Part shown: piece by piece, positions 1 to 7,790 of the stretch
Position numbering within the stretch: the first letter of the stretch is position 1
How the letters are laid out: every line of letters starts with the position of its first letter
The notes under the pieces: generated by a model
Seen by the model: the letters and a program-made list of their open reading frames with translations, nothing else
The model's database searches: none
Told to the model about the DNA's origin: nothing
Assembly (NCBI GenBank): GCA_900465915.1
Contig: UBKJ01000003.1
Coordinates: 213,953-277,952, forward strand
Direction: 5' to 3'
Length of the DNA: 64,000 nt
DNA from: Hyphomicrobiales bacterium
GTDB taxonomy: Bacteria; Pseudomonadota; Alphaproteobacteria; Rhizobiales; Rhizobiaceae
Position numbers and translations under genes: made by a program

Positions 1-398
1 CCGCGGATCGGCGGCAGGTCCGCGGCCGCGATGGGCGGCGCATGAAAACGCTTCGGCCCGGCGAAGGAGAAGGGCGAGGCGCGCTCGGAAAACACCGGAT
101 CGGTGATCCACCAGCCGCCGCGCAGCTTCATCAGCACCGTGGAATGGCCGAGCCGGTACAGGCTGCGGTCGGGCGCGGCGTCGAGCTCCGTGCGGGTCAG
201 CCGACGGATCGGAAGCGGCGCGGCGGGCGTCGTGCCCGCCGGCTTGCCGAAGAAAGCCTCCCACCACACGCGCGGCAGCGACTCGGGCATGTCGCCCGGC
301 CCGGCCAGCCGCCGATTGCGAAAACGCCCGTCCGCCGATTGCGGCGACGACGCATAGTCGCCGAAAGACGGACCGAACATGGCGTAGCTGCTCAACAC
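1..398 (-). CDS. MBL-fold metallo-hydrolase (NAPE-PLD/UlaG-like), partial at left edge
   Basis: This is the N-terminal part of a metallo-beta-lactamase-fold hydrolase read from the minus strand; the rest lies left of the window. It shows SPQSADGRFRN, LGHSTVLMKL and ITDPVFSERASPF, the pattern of the NAPE-hydrolysing phospholipase D-like/UlaG-like branch, in which LGHST begins the first beta strands. The zinc-binding HxHxDH motif would lie beyond the edge. The start is uncertain. In-frame GTG (398) and ATG (380) exist, but a hydrophobic stretch FFIGSIVLSSYAMFG runs across them and suggests that the natural N-terminus is further upstream, in a frame shifted at a five-A run (412-416). The family includes enzymes on phospholipid-like and lactone substrates, so the substrate is unknown. 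Confidence 0.72.
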   Translation of the reverse strand, partial: MLSSYAMFGPSFGDYASSPQSADGRFRNRRLAGPGDMPESLPRVWWEAFFGKPAGTTPAAPLPIRRLTRTELDAAPDRSLYRLGHSTVLMKLRGGWWITDPVFSERASPFSFAGPKRFHAPPIAAADLPPIR

Positions 399-501
399 GA
401 TGGACCCGATGAAAAAGGCAGGGACGTGGGGATATCGAATGCGGAAAGGCGTTCGTTCATGTGGTCATACTATCCCTTGTTATCCGAACGCACCATGCTT
501 T

Positions 502-531
502 AAAGTACGGCATTCTTTGTCAAAAGTACGG
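502..531 (+). promoter_or_regulatory. Tandem direct repeat, candidate AraC operator
   Basis: The 9-mer AAAGTACGG occurs at 502-510 and again at 523-531, exactly 21 bp apart. Two direct half-sites on the same face of the helix are the usual arrangement for AraC/XylS regulators. The repeats end just before the AraC start at 540 and also face the divergent MBL gene. Autoregulation or control of the MBL gene is inferred. Confidence 0.5.
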
Positions 532-539
532 ATTTCGCC

Positions 540-1493
540 ATGGACCCGCTTTCGGACGTGCTGTCGCTGCTCAAGCCCCGAGGCCAGTTCTACGCCGGCT
601 TCGACGCCGCCGGCGACTGGTCCTTCGCCTTTCCGCCGCATGAGGGCATCAAGTTCACGGCGGTGATGCGCGGCTCCTGCTGGGGCTTCACCGACGAGCT
701 GCGCGAGCCCGTGCGGCTCGAAACGGGCGACTGCTTTTTGCTCAACAGCAGGCGCGGCTTCGTGCTTTCCTCCGATCCGTCGCTGCCGGCGGCGAGCGGC
801 GAGCCTATTCTGGAGGCCGCCGCGCGCGACGGGGTCGCCGTCCATAACGGCGGCGGCGAGGTGTTCCTGATCAGCGGGCGCTTCGCCTTTTCCGGCGGCC
901 ATGCGGCGATCCTGTTCGACGCGCTGCCGCCCATCGTCAATATTCCCAAGGCGTCCGGGCAGGCGGAAGTGCTGCGCTGGCTCCTCGACCTGTGGTCCTC
1001 AGAATTGCGCGATCCGCAGCCCGGCGGCGCGCTGATGTCCACGTATCTGGCGCATCTGATGCTGGTCCAGGTGCTGCGGCTGTTCCTGGCCACGTCGAGC
1101 GAATTGCCGAAGGGATGGTTCCTGGCGCTGACCGACCGGCAGATCAGCCCGGCCATCGCCGCCATCCACGCCGAGCCCGGCCGGCATTGGACGCTGGAGG
1201 AGCTCGCCCGCATCGCGGGAATCTCGCGCACGGTGTTCGCGCAGCGCTTCAAGGCGCTGGTCGGCGGCACGACCATGGACTACCTCACGCGCTGGCGCAT
1301 GCTGGTGGCCGCCGACCGCCTCGGCGCGGGCGACGAAACCGTCGCCTCGATCGCCTTCTCGCTGGGCTACGATTCCGAAAGCTCCTTCAGCACCGCCTTC
1401 AAGCGGATCATGTCCTGCTCGCCGACGCAGTATCGGCGAAACGCGCCTGTGACGGGCTCCGGCGGCCGCCGCCCGCTCCGGCCGTTACAATGA
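540..1493 (+). CDS. AraC family transcriptional regulator (cupin ligand domain)
   Basis: A 317-residue regulator. Residues about 1-190 resemble the N-terminal cupin sensing domain found in many proteobacterial AraC proteins (GDCFLLNSRRGFVLSS region). Residues about 205-305 form the two helix-turn-helix motifs, seen as WTLEELARIAGISRTVFAQRF and VASIAFSLGYDSESSFSTAF. The second matches the conserved AraC signature. It is divergent from the MBL-fold hydrolase and is preceded by a 21-bp-spaced direct repeat that could be its own site. No effector can be read from the sequence. The chosen ATG is the first in-frame start. No strong ribosome-binding site precedes it, so a slightly later start is possible. 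Confidence 0.88.
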   Translation: MDPLSDVLSLLKPRGQFYAGFDAAGDWSFAFPPHEGIKFTAVMRGSCWGFTDELREPVRLETGDCFLLNSRRGFVLSSDPSLPAASGEPILEAAARDGVAVHNGGGEVFLISGRFAFSGGHAAILFDALPPIVNIPKASGQAEVLRWLLDLWSSELRDPQPGGALMSTYLAHLMLVQVLRLFLATSSELPKGWFLALTDRQISPAIAAIHAEPGRHWTLEELARIAGISRTVFAQRFKALVGGTTMDYLTRWRMLVAADRLGAGDETVASIAFSLGYDSESSFSTAFKRIMSCSPTQYRRNAPVTGSGGRRPLRPLQ

Positions 1494-1619
1494 TCTTCAC
1501 CCGCAGGGCGCTTTAGGCTATCAATCGCCGCGCAAGCTTGTCCGGTCTTTCGGGGCGCGGCTCCGAAGATCGGGCGGCGGCGGGGAAGACGATCGGAAGC
1601 GATCGACCTGAACATGTCG

Positions 1620-1641
1620 GATAGAGAGCTGCAACTCTATC
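1620..1641. promoter_or_regulatory. Inverted repeat upstream of ROK gene
   Basis: GATAGAG (1620-1626) and CTCTATC (1635-1641) form a perfect 7-bp inverted repeat with an 8-bp spacer, about 70 bp before the ROK start. It could be an operator or a leader hairpin. It does not match the 23-bp palindrome at 3873-3895, so shared regulation is not supported. Confidence 0.3.
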
Positions 1642-1709
1642 GTCGCGACCCTCCGATCGCATATCATATGACCGCGGAATTGTGATCTTTTGCTCCAAGG
1701 GGTGGCTCG

Positions 1710-2873
1710 TTGATAAAATCGAACCCGGAAATAATAAACACCTCAAGGATTCTCAGGAAGATCAACAGCGTCCAGTGCCTGCGGGCGCTGAAGGACAAGG
1801 GGCCGCTGACCAGGGCGGGCTTGGCGCGGATGCTCAACACAACGCGGACGACCATCGGCTACGCCGTGCAGGAGCTGATGGACGCGGGCCTGGTCGCCAA
1901 CGCCGCCGAACTGGACGAAAACCCCTCGCGCGGGCGGCCGGGAACGGCGCTGCGGCTCGCGCCCGACGGGGCCTATTTCGTCGGCGTCGAGATCGCGGTG
2001 GATCGCGTCGCGGTGCTGGTCGCCGACTTCGTCCTGCACGAGCTGCGCATGGCGCAGGAGCCGATCGACATGCAGGTCGACGGCCCGGAGGCGGCGGCCG
2101 CCGCCGCGCTGCGGCACGCCTTCGGCCTGATCGCCGCCCTCGGCCTCGACGCCAGCGACATTTACGGCATGGGCATCTCGATCGCCGGCTTCGTCACGCC
2201 GACGGGGCGGGTCTTCGTGCCGGGCTACGATCTCTGGTCGGACGTGGACCTCGCGGGCCTGTTCGCCCGCGACGCGCCGGAGAACTGGGTGATCAAATGC
2301 TGCAACGACGCTTCCGCCTCGGCGCAGAAGCTGGTGGACCGGCTCGGCGACGCCGACAAGAAGGACCTTTTCGTCGTCCTGCTCGAAACCAGCGGCATCG
2401 GCAGCGCGCTGGTGCGCAACGGCGTGGTGGAGAAGGGCGTGCACGGCATGGCCGGGGAAATCGGCTATATGTGCTTCGACGAGCGCGTGACCGCCTCCGA
2501 CAGGACCTTTCAGGCGCTCGCCGCGCGCCACGCCGTCGCGGCGCTGGCGGAGGGCGCGCAAGCGCTGGGCGACGCGGAGCCGCCCGCCGCGTTGCGCCGC
2601 TGGGGCGAGCTTCTGGCGGTGGGCATTCTCAACGCGATCTATCTGCTCGACCCGGCCAATGTGGTGATCACCGGGCCGCTCGCCGCGCAATATCTGCGCG
2701 TCGAGCGCTATGTCGCCGAGGCGCTGCTGGGCCGCTCGAAGCTCGGCTTCGAGACGCCGGACGTCTCCGTCGTGGCGGCCGACGGCGCCATGGCCGCCGG
2801 GGGCGCCGCGGCGCTGGTGCGGCAGGACTTCTTCCAGCTCGCGCATTTCGTCGACGAGGCGGGCGCCCGCTGA
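1710..2873 (+). CDS. ROK family transcriptional repressor (NagC/Mlc/XylR-like)
   Basis: A 387-residue ROK protein. The N-terminal 75 residues carry a winged helix-turn-helix (GPLTRAGLARMLNTTRTTIGYAVQ region, then a GRPGTALRL wing). The remainder is the sugar-kinase-like ROK fold, with the GIGSALVRNGVVEKG loop and GEIGYM. The cysteine cluster that binds zinc in many ROK proteins (CxCGxxGC) is absent; only a single Cys follows GEIGYM. The kinase ATP loop is degenerate, so it is a regulator rather than a kinase. The start is TTG, preceded by an AAGGGGTGG ribosome-binding site. It ends in a TGATCA junction with the convergent esterase. The likely target is the ABC/isomerase/dehydrogenase operon next door. 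Confidence 0.88.
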   Translation: MIKSNPEIINTSRILRKINSVQCLRALKDKGPLTRAGLARMLNTTRTTIGYAVQELMDAGLVANAAELDENPSRGRPGTALRLAPDGAYFVGVEIAVDRVAVLVADFVLHELRMAQEPIDMQVDGPEAAAAAALRHAFGLIAALGLDASDIYGMGISIAGFVTPTGRVFVPGYDLWSDVDLAGLFARDAPENWVIKCCNDASASAQKLVDRLGDADKKDLFVVLLETSGIGSALVRNGVVEKGVHGMAGEIGYMCFDERVTASDRTFQALAARHAVAALAEGAQALGDAEPPAALRRWGELLAVGILNAIYLLDPANVVITGPLAAQYLRVERYVAEALLGRSKLGFETPDVSVVAADGAMAAGGAAALVRQDFFQLAHFVDEAGAR

Positions 2874-3809
2874 TCAGCCGTCCGCGGGATCGGCGACGAA
2901 GCGGGCGATCTCCCGCATCGCTTTGGCGGCGGCGGGCGAGCCCGTCACGCTTTCGGCCTCCAGGAAACCGTGGATCGTCTTCGGATAGACGCGCAGCGTG
3001 ACGTCGACGCCCGCATAGCCGAGCCGCCGCGCCATCTCGATGTTCTCGTCATAGAGATTGTCGTGGCTGGCGACGGCGAGGAAGGCCGGCGGCAGGCCGG
3101 TAAGGTCGCCGCGCAGCGGCGAGGCCAGCGGGTCGGCGCGCCGGTCGGCGTCGGGAATGTAGAAGGCGATGGAGTTGCGCACGCCCGGCGTCGTCATCGG
3201 CAATTCGCCGCCGCCGTAGCGGGCGTAGGATTCGCTTTCCGCCGCCAGCTCATAGGCGCCGTAGATGAGGCCGAGCGCGTCGACGAAGGTTTCGCCCGCG
3301 TCGCGCAGCAGGAAGCAGACGGCGAGCGCGATGTTCGCGCCGGCGGAATCGCCCATCAGCGCGAAGCGGGGATCGACGCCCAGTTCGGCGGCGCCGGCAT
3401 GGATATGCCGCGCGAAGCGGACGCAGGCCTCGATATTGGCCGGAAACGGCGTCTCGGGCGCCAGCGGATAATCCAAAGCGATGAGCGTGAGGTCGCCTTC
3501 CAGCGCGATACGGCGCAGGACCGGGTCGTAGACGTCGACGTCGAGATGGCTCCACGCGCCGCCATGCAGGAAGATCGCGGCGCGGCGCGACGGCGTCTCG
3601 AAGGGCCGGTAGACGCGATAGCGCATGCCCTCGAAGGCGGCGTCCTCGACCGCATGCATGTCCGGCCGCTTTCTGTCCACGCTGTCGCGCAGGGCCTTGG
3701 TTCCGGCGCGGATATCGGCGATGTCCGGTCCAGCGATGAAGCCGGCCGCCTTGCCGAGATAATCGGCGAAGGCCGACATTTCCGGCGGCAATTGATGGGG
3801 ATTGGGCAT
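2874..3809 (-). CDS. Alpha/beta hydrolase, HSL-type carboxylesterase
   Basis: A 311-residue esterase of the hormone-sensitive lipase family. It has the oxyanion-hole motif HGGAW (residues 82-86), the nucleophile elbow GDSAG (Ser155), an acidic residue in SHDNLYDEN (Asp250 or Asp254) and the catalytic His280 in IHGFLE. The ATG at 3809 is chosen because AAGGAGA lies 7 nt upstream; an upstream in-frame ATG at 3860 has no such site. It diverges from the sugar ABC operon across a perfect palindrome, so it is probably induced with it. It may remove acyl groups from the transported compound. No signal peptide is seen, so it should be cytoplasmic. Confidence 0.85.
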   Translation of the reverse strand: MPNPHQLPPEMSAFADYLGKAAGFIAGPDIADIRAGTKALRDSVDRKRPDMHAVEDAAFEGMRYRVYRPFETPSRRAAIFLHGGAWSHLDVDVYDPVLRRIALEGDLTLIALDYPLAPETPFPANIEACVRFARHIHAGAAELGVDPRFALMGDSAGANIALAVCFLLRDAGETFVDALGLIYGAYELAAESESYARYGGGELPMTTPGVRNSIAFYIPDADRRADPLASPLRGDLTGLPPAFLAVASHDNLYDENIEMARRLGYAGVDVTLRVYPKTIHGFLEAESVTGSPAAAKAMREIARFVADPADG

Positions 3810-3872
3810 CGATAGTCTCCTTCGTTCCGTTTCGGGCTCGATAATAGAGGCGAAAAACACGCTTGCGCCCTA

Positions 3873-3895
3873 TATTGTCTTAGTCTAAGACAATA
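3873..3895. promoter_or_regulatory. 23-bp perfect palindrome, candidate ROK operator
   Basis: TATTGTCTTAG and CTAAGACAATA form perfect 11-bp arms around a single central T. The element lies midway between the esterase start (3809) and the ABC ATPase start (3933), where a repressor could close both promoters. The adjacent ROK gene is the obvious candidate regulator. The link is inferred from position. Confidence 0.65.
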
Positions 3896-3932
3896 ACAAA
3901 ACAAGCGCAAAATCTCAGGAGGAGGGGATTAG

Positions 3933-4673
3933 GTGACTGTTCTGGAATTGAAGGACGTCTCCAAGACGTTCGGCGCCATCCAAGCCTTGTCCAACGTGTC
4001 GCTGTCGATCCGGGAGGGGGAGATCGTCGGCCTGATGGGCGACAACGGCGCCGGAAAATCCACATTGGTCCGCGTCATCGCCGGCAATCATCAGCCGAGC
4101 TCCGGGACCTATATGCTGCGCGGCAAGGAGGTGCATCTGCGCAACCCGGCCGATGCGCGGCACGCCGGCGTCGAGGTCGTCTATCAGAACCTCGCCCTTT
4201 GCGACAATCTCTCCGCCGCCGCCAACGTGTTTTTGGGACGCGAGATCGTGCGGCGTGTAGGCCCCTTCAAGCTGCTCGACCACGGCGCCATGCGCCGCCG
4301 CGCCACCGAGCTTTTCCGCGAATTGAAGACCGAGACCCGCGCCCGCGACCTGGTCTTGCAGATGTCGGGCGGCCAGCGCCAGGCGGTGGCCATCGCGCGC
4401 ACCCGGCTGGCCCAGTCGAGCATCGTGCTCATGGACGAGCCCACCGCCGCCATCTCCGTGCGGCAGGTGGCCGAGGTCCTGTCCCTCATCCGCCGCCTGC
4501 GCGACCAGGGCACGGCGGTGGTGCTGGTCTCGCACCGCATGCCCGACGTCTTCGACGTCTGCGACCGCGTCGTCGTCATGCGGCGCGGCCACAAGGTGGC
4601 CGACAAGCCGATCGCCGACACGTCGCCGCAGGAAATCACCGCGCTGATCACCGGCGCGCAGCAGTTTGGTTGA
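3933..4673 (+). CDS. Sugar ABC transporter ATP-binding protein (single NBD)
   Basis: A 246-residue ATPase of the carbohydrate uptake class CUT2. It has Walker A GDNGAGKST, signature MSGGQRQ, Walker B IVLMDEPTAA and switch His in VSHR. Most CUT2 ATPases (RbsA, XylG) are about 500 residues with two fused domains. This one has only one, like FrcA, and must act as a homodimer. GTG start preceded by an excellent AGGAGGAGGGG site. It is the first gene of an operon continuing with permease, binding protein, isomerase and dehydrogenase, probably repressed by the ROK protein at the palindrome just upstream. Confidence 0.92.
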   Translation: MTVLELKDVSKTFGAIQALSNVSLSIREGEIVGLMGDNGAGKSTLVRVIAGNHQPSSGTYMLRGKEVHLRNPADARHAGVEVVYQNLALCDNLSAAANVFLGREIVRRVGPFKLLDHGAMRRRATELFRELKTETRARDLVLQMSGGQRQAVAIARTRLAQSSIVLMDEPTAAISVRQVAEVLSLIRRLRDQGTAVVLVSHRMPDVFDVCDRVVVMRRGHKVADKPIADTSPQEITALITGAQQFG

Positions 4674-4692
4674 GCGGGGAGAAGACAGGACA

Positions 4693-5721
4693 ATGACGAA
4701 TATTCAGCAATCCTCGGCCCCCGAAGGCAAGAACGCCGCCGATCTCGAATCCGTGCTGCACGCCCGCGAGCGCTCGGTGCTCTACACCGTCCTGCACAGC
4801 CAGGAATTCTGGATCATGCTCGCCGTCATGGTGATCGGCGGGGCCATCGGGGTGATCGCGCCGAAGTTCCTTTCGGTCGCCAACCTCTCCAACATCCTGC
4901 AGAACTTCGCCTTCATCGCGCTGATGGCCATTGGCATGACGCCCGTCATCATGACCGGCGGCATCGACATCTCGGTCGGCTCGACGCTCGGCGTCTGCGG
5001 CATCTCGCTGGCGCTGCTCCTGACCGGCGGCCTGGGCTTTTGGCCGGCGGCGATCCTGACGGTGCTGATCGGCATGGGCGTCGGCGCCGTCAATGGCGGG
5101 CTGATCACCTTCGCCCGGATGCCGCCCTTCATCGTCACGCTCGGCATGCTGAGCGTGCTGCGCTCGATCACTTTGGTCATCTCCGGCAACAAGGCCTTCT
5201 ACGATTTCGGCCCCGGCGGCGACACGCTGCTCGCCATCGGCGGCGGTCATGTCTTCGGCGTTCCGGCCGTGCTGGTGGCGGTGATCGTCGCGGCCGTCGT
5301 GGTGCAGTTCTTCCTGACCATGACGCGCTGGGGCCGCTACGTGAAGGCGATCGGCGGCAACGAGAGCGCGGCGCTGCAGCTCGGCATCCCGGTCAACGCG
5401 GTCAAGATGTCGGTCTATATCATCATGGGCATGATCGCCGCCATCACCTCGATCTTCCTCCTGGGCTGGCTGGGCGCGGCGACCAACGTGCTGGGCATGA
5501 ACATGGAGCTGCAGGTCATCGTCGGCGCGGTCATCGGCGGCGCCAACATGATGGGCGGCTACGGCTCGTCCGTCGGCGCCATCGTCGGCGCGCTGCTCAT
5601 CGAGGTCATCCGCAATTCGCTGCTGCTCGCCGGCGTCGACCCCTTCTGGCAGGGCACCTTCGTCGGCGGCTTCATCATCTTCGCGGTCTGGCTCGAACGC
5701 CTGCGCATGGCGCGCCGGTGA
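4693..5721 (+). CDS. Sugar ABC transporter permease (RbsC/FrcC-like)
   Basis: A 342-residue inner-membrane permease of the BPD_transp_2 family, with eight or more hydrophobic segments. The conserved GGIDISVGS motif follows the second helices, and GGANMMGGYGSSVGAI is in the C-terminal half, both typical of CUT2 permeases such as RbsC. The ATG at 4693 is preferred over an upstream in-frame TTG (4666) that would overlap the ATPase stop. It would dimerise to form the channel served by the single-domain ATPase encoded 19 bp upstream. The substrate is unknown. The downstream enzymes suggest a sugar, inositol or sugar-acid ligand. Confidence 0.92.
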   Translation: MTNIQQSSAPEGKNAADLESVLHARERSVLYTVLHSQEFWIMLAVMVIGGAIGVIAPKFLSVANLSNILQNFAFIALMAIGMTPVIMTGGIDISVGSTLGVCGISLALLLTGGLGFWPAAILTVLIGMGVGAVNGGLITFARMPPFIVTLGMLSVLRSITLVISGNKAFYDFGPGGDTLLAIGGGHVFGVPAVLVAVIVAAVVVQFFLTMTRWGRYVKAIGGNESAALQLGIPVNAVKMSVYIIMGMIAAITSIFLLGWLGAATNVLGMNMELQVIVGAVIGGANMMGGYGSSVGAIVGALLIEVIRNSLLLAGVDPFWQGTFVGGFIIFAVWLERLRMARR

Positions 5722-5792
5722 GGCCGGGAAACACCGGCGCCGCAAGGCCCCGGAACATGCAGAACGGGAATGAAAAAATGGGAGAAGAAAAC

Positions 5793-6794
5793 ATGAAAAG
5801 CACAAAGCAAGGCCTGTCGAAACTCGTCCTGGCGGCGGCCGCCGCGGGACTGGCGCTCACCGCCGCCGGCCAGAGCCGGGCGGATTCCTTCGTCCTGATC
5901 GAGAAGGGGCTGACCGATCCCTTCGGCGCCAAGATCAAGGCCGGCTGCGAGGCGGCGGCGAAGGAATCGGGCGACACCTGCATCTTCATCGGCCCGGCCA
6001 GCAACGACGACGCCGCGCAGATCCAGATCCTCAACGACATGATCAGCCGCGGCGTGGACGGCATCGCCTTCGCGCCCCGCAACCCCAAGGCGGCGATCCG
6101 CTTCATCAAGAAGGTGCACGAGAAGGGCATTCCCTTCATCACCTATGACAGCGACCTCCTGCCCGAGAACGCCGACATGCGCGCCACCTTCGTCGGCACC
6201 AACAATTACCAGTTCGGCGTCACCCTGGCCAAGAAGGTGCAGGAGATGAAGCCCAAGGGCGGCACGGTCTGCATCCAGTCCGGCACGCCGGGCGCGCTCA
6301 ACCTCGACGACCGCGTGCAGGGCGTGCGCGACACGCTCGGCGGCGGCGACAAGGACCATCCGGTGACCAAGCTCACCGGCCAGAACGGCTGGACCGAGCC
6401 CTCCGGCTGCCCGCTCTACAACATGGACGACATCACGCTCTCGGTGCAGCAGATCAACGACGCCATCACCGCCCATCCCGATCTCGACGCGCTGGTCGCC
6501 ATCGGCGGCTGGGCGCAATATGCGCCGGACGCCTATCGCAAGGCGCTGAAGCCGGTGATGGACCGCATCAACTCCAAGGACTTCGTCATCGCCTTCGGCG
6601 ACGCCGAGGAGCCGCAGATGCCGCTCTTGAAGGCAGGGCTCAGCCATTTCAACGTCGGCCAGAACCCCTACCAGATCGGCTACAAGGCCATTCACGCGCT
6701 GAAGGACCTCAAGGCCGGCAAGAAGCTGCCGTCGGACATCGACACCGGCTTCGTGACCTGCACGCCGGAACAGGCCGACACCTGCGGCAAGTGA
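5793..6794 (+). CDS. Sugar ABC transporter substrate-binding protein (ribose-binding type)
   Basis: A 333-residue periplasmic protein. A basic N-terminus and hydrophobic core end in QSRA, with predicted signal-peptidase cleavage after residue 30. The mature part is the Peripla_BP_4 fold of ribose/galactose binding proteins (DPFGAKIKAG start, ISRGVDGIAFAP, FITYDSDL). The ATG at 5793 is chosen for GGGAGAAG 8 nt upstream and because it puts the signal peptide at the N-terminus. A strong hairpin follows the stop. Ligand residues cannot be assigned by eye. Confidence 0.92.
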   Translation: MKSTKQGLSKLVLAAAAAGLALTAAGQSRADSFVLIEKGLTDPFGAKIKAGCEAAAKESGDTCIFIGPASNDDAAQIQILNDMISRGVDGIAFAPRNPKAAIRFIKKVHEKGIPFITYDSDLLPENADMRATFVGTNNYQFGVTLAKKVQEMKPKGGTVCIQSGTPGALNLDDRVQGVRDTLGGGDKDHPVTKLTGQNGWTEPSGCPLYNMDDITLSVQQINDAITAHPDLDALVAIGGWAQYAPDAYRKALKPVMDRINSKDFVIAFGDAEEPQMPLLKAGLSHFNVGQNPYQIGYKAIHALKDLKAGKKLPSDIDTGFVTCTPEQADTCGK

Positions 6795-6805
6795 CCCCCG
6801 CCCAT

Positions 6806-6830
6806 CCGCCACGGCCCCGCGCCGTGGCGG
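6806..6830 (+). terminator. Intercistronic hairpin after binding-protein gene
   Basis: CCGCCACGGC (6806-6815) pairs perfectly with GCCGTGGCGG (6821-6830) around a 5-nt loop. There is no T-tract, so it more likely stabilises the upstream message or lowers downstream expression than ends transcription. Confidence 0.6.
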
Positions 6831-6884
6831 CTCCCCCGATGAATGGAGGCCAAACGCCTCCGCAAGACATGTTTGGATCGTCCC

Positions 6885-7730
6885 ATGGCTGTTCTAGGAT
6901 TGCTTTCGCCCGAATTTCCGGCCTCGTCGCTCGATGAAAACCTGCGCATGATGCGCGACGCGGGCGGCGTCGGCGTGCAGTTCGATCTCGTCTCCGCGCT
7001 CGGCTCCACCTTTCCCGACACGGTCACCGACGAGGACGTCCGCGCCATCAAGGACGGTTTTACGCGCCACGGGCTCGAGCTTTCCGCCCTGTCGGGCACC
7101 TACAACATGATCGATCCCGACCCCGCCGCGCGGCAGGCGGGCGCAAAGGCGCTGGAAGGCGTGATCGCGCTCGCGCCGCGGCTCGGGACGACGCTGGTGA
7201 CGCTCTGCACCGGCTCGCGCGATCCCCACGACATGTGGGCGATGCATCCCGAGAGCAACAGCCCCGAGGCCTGGGCCGACCTGCTCGTCTCCGTCGAGCG
7301 GGCGGTGCGCGTGGCCGAAAGCCACGGCGTGACGCTCGGCGTCGAGCCCGAGGTCGGCAACACGGTCAACACCGTGGCGAAGGCGCGCAGGCTTCTCGAT
7401 GAGATCGCCTCGCCCAACCTCAAGATCGTCATGGACGGCGCCAACATCTTCCAGAAGGGCGAGCTGCCGCGCATGCGCGCCAAGCTCGACGAAGCCTTCG
7501 ACCTGCTCGGCGCCGACATCGCGCTCGCCCATGCCAAGGACCTCGACCGCGACGGCGAGGCGGGCCATGTGCCGGCCGGGCTCGGCAAGCTCGACTATCC
7601 CTATTATCTCGAAAAGCTCGAGGCCAGCGGCTACGCCGGGGCCATCATCCTGCACGCGCTCGAACCCGAGCAGGCGGCGGACCGCATCGCCTTCGTGCGC
7701 CGGTCGGCGCCGGCGGGCTATCTCGCCTGA
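6885..7730 (+). CDS. Sugar phosphate isomerase/epimerase family TIM-barrel enzyme
   Basis: About 281 residues with the AP endonuclease-2/xylose isomerase-like TIM barrel. It shows GVQFDL early, GVEPEVGN with a metal-ligand Glu, a KIVMDGANIF strand and ALAHAKDLD, where His and Asp are typical ligands. Enzymes of this family interconvert ketoses, inosose or keto-sugar acids with a divalent metal. It follows the binding-protein gene and precedes a MocA dehydrogenase, a pairing common in inositol and rare-sugar pathways. ATG 6885 (MAVLGL) is preferred. An in-frame ATG at 6843 would add 14 residues unlike the family, but neither has a clear ribosome-binding site. Confidence 0.82.
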   Translation: MAVLGLLSPEFPASSLDENLRMMRDAGGVGVQFDLVSALGSTFPDTVTDEDVRAIKDGFTRHGLELSALSGTYNMIDPDPAARQAGAKALEGVIALAPRLGTTLVTLCTGSRDPHDMWAMHPESNSPEAWADLLVSVERAVRVAESHGVTLGVEPEVGNTVNTVAKARRLLDEIASPNLKIVMDGANIFQKGELPRMRAKLDEAFDLLGADIALAHAKDLDRDGEAGHVPAGLGKLDYPYYLEKLEASGYAGAIILHALEPEQAADRIAFVRRSAPAGYLA

Positions 7731-7751
7731 GAACCGCCTTTCCTTTTCCCG

Positions 7752-7769
7752 GCGCGGCGCGGGCCGCGC
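7752..7769 (+). terminator. Short intercistronic hairpin
   Basis: GCGCGGC (7752-7758) and GCCGCGC (7763-7769) can pair around a 4-nt loop between the isomerase and dehydrogenase genes. No T-tract follows, so it is probably an RNA-processing or stability element. Confidence 0.35.
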
Positions 7770-7790
7770 GTCAATCGATCAGAGGACGAC

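Noticed and set aside
4648..5805. Minus-strand open frame rich in Asp, His and Arg opposite the first permease
   Set aside because: Low-complexity antisense frame; the plus-strand permease is unambiguous.
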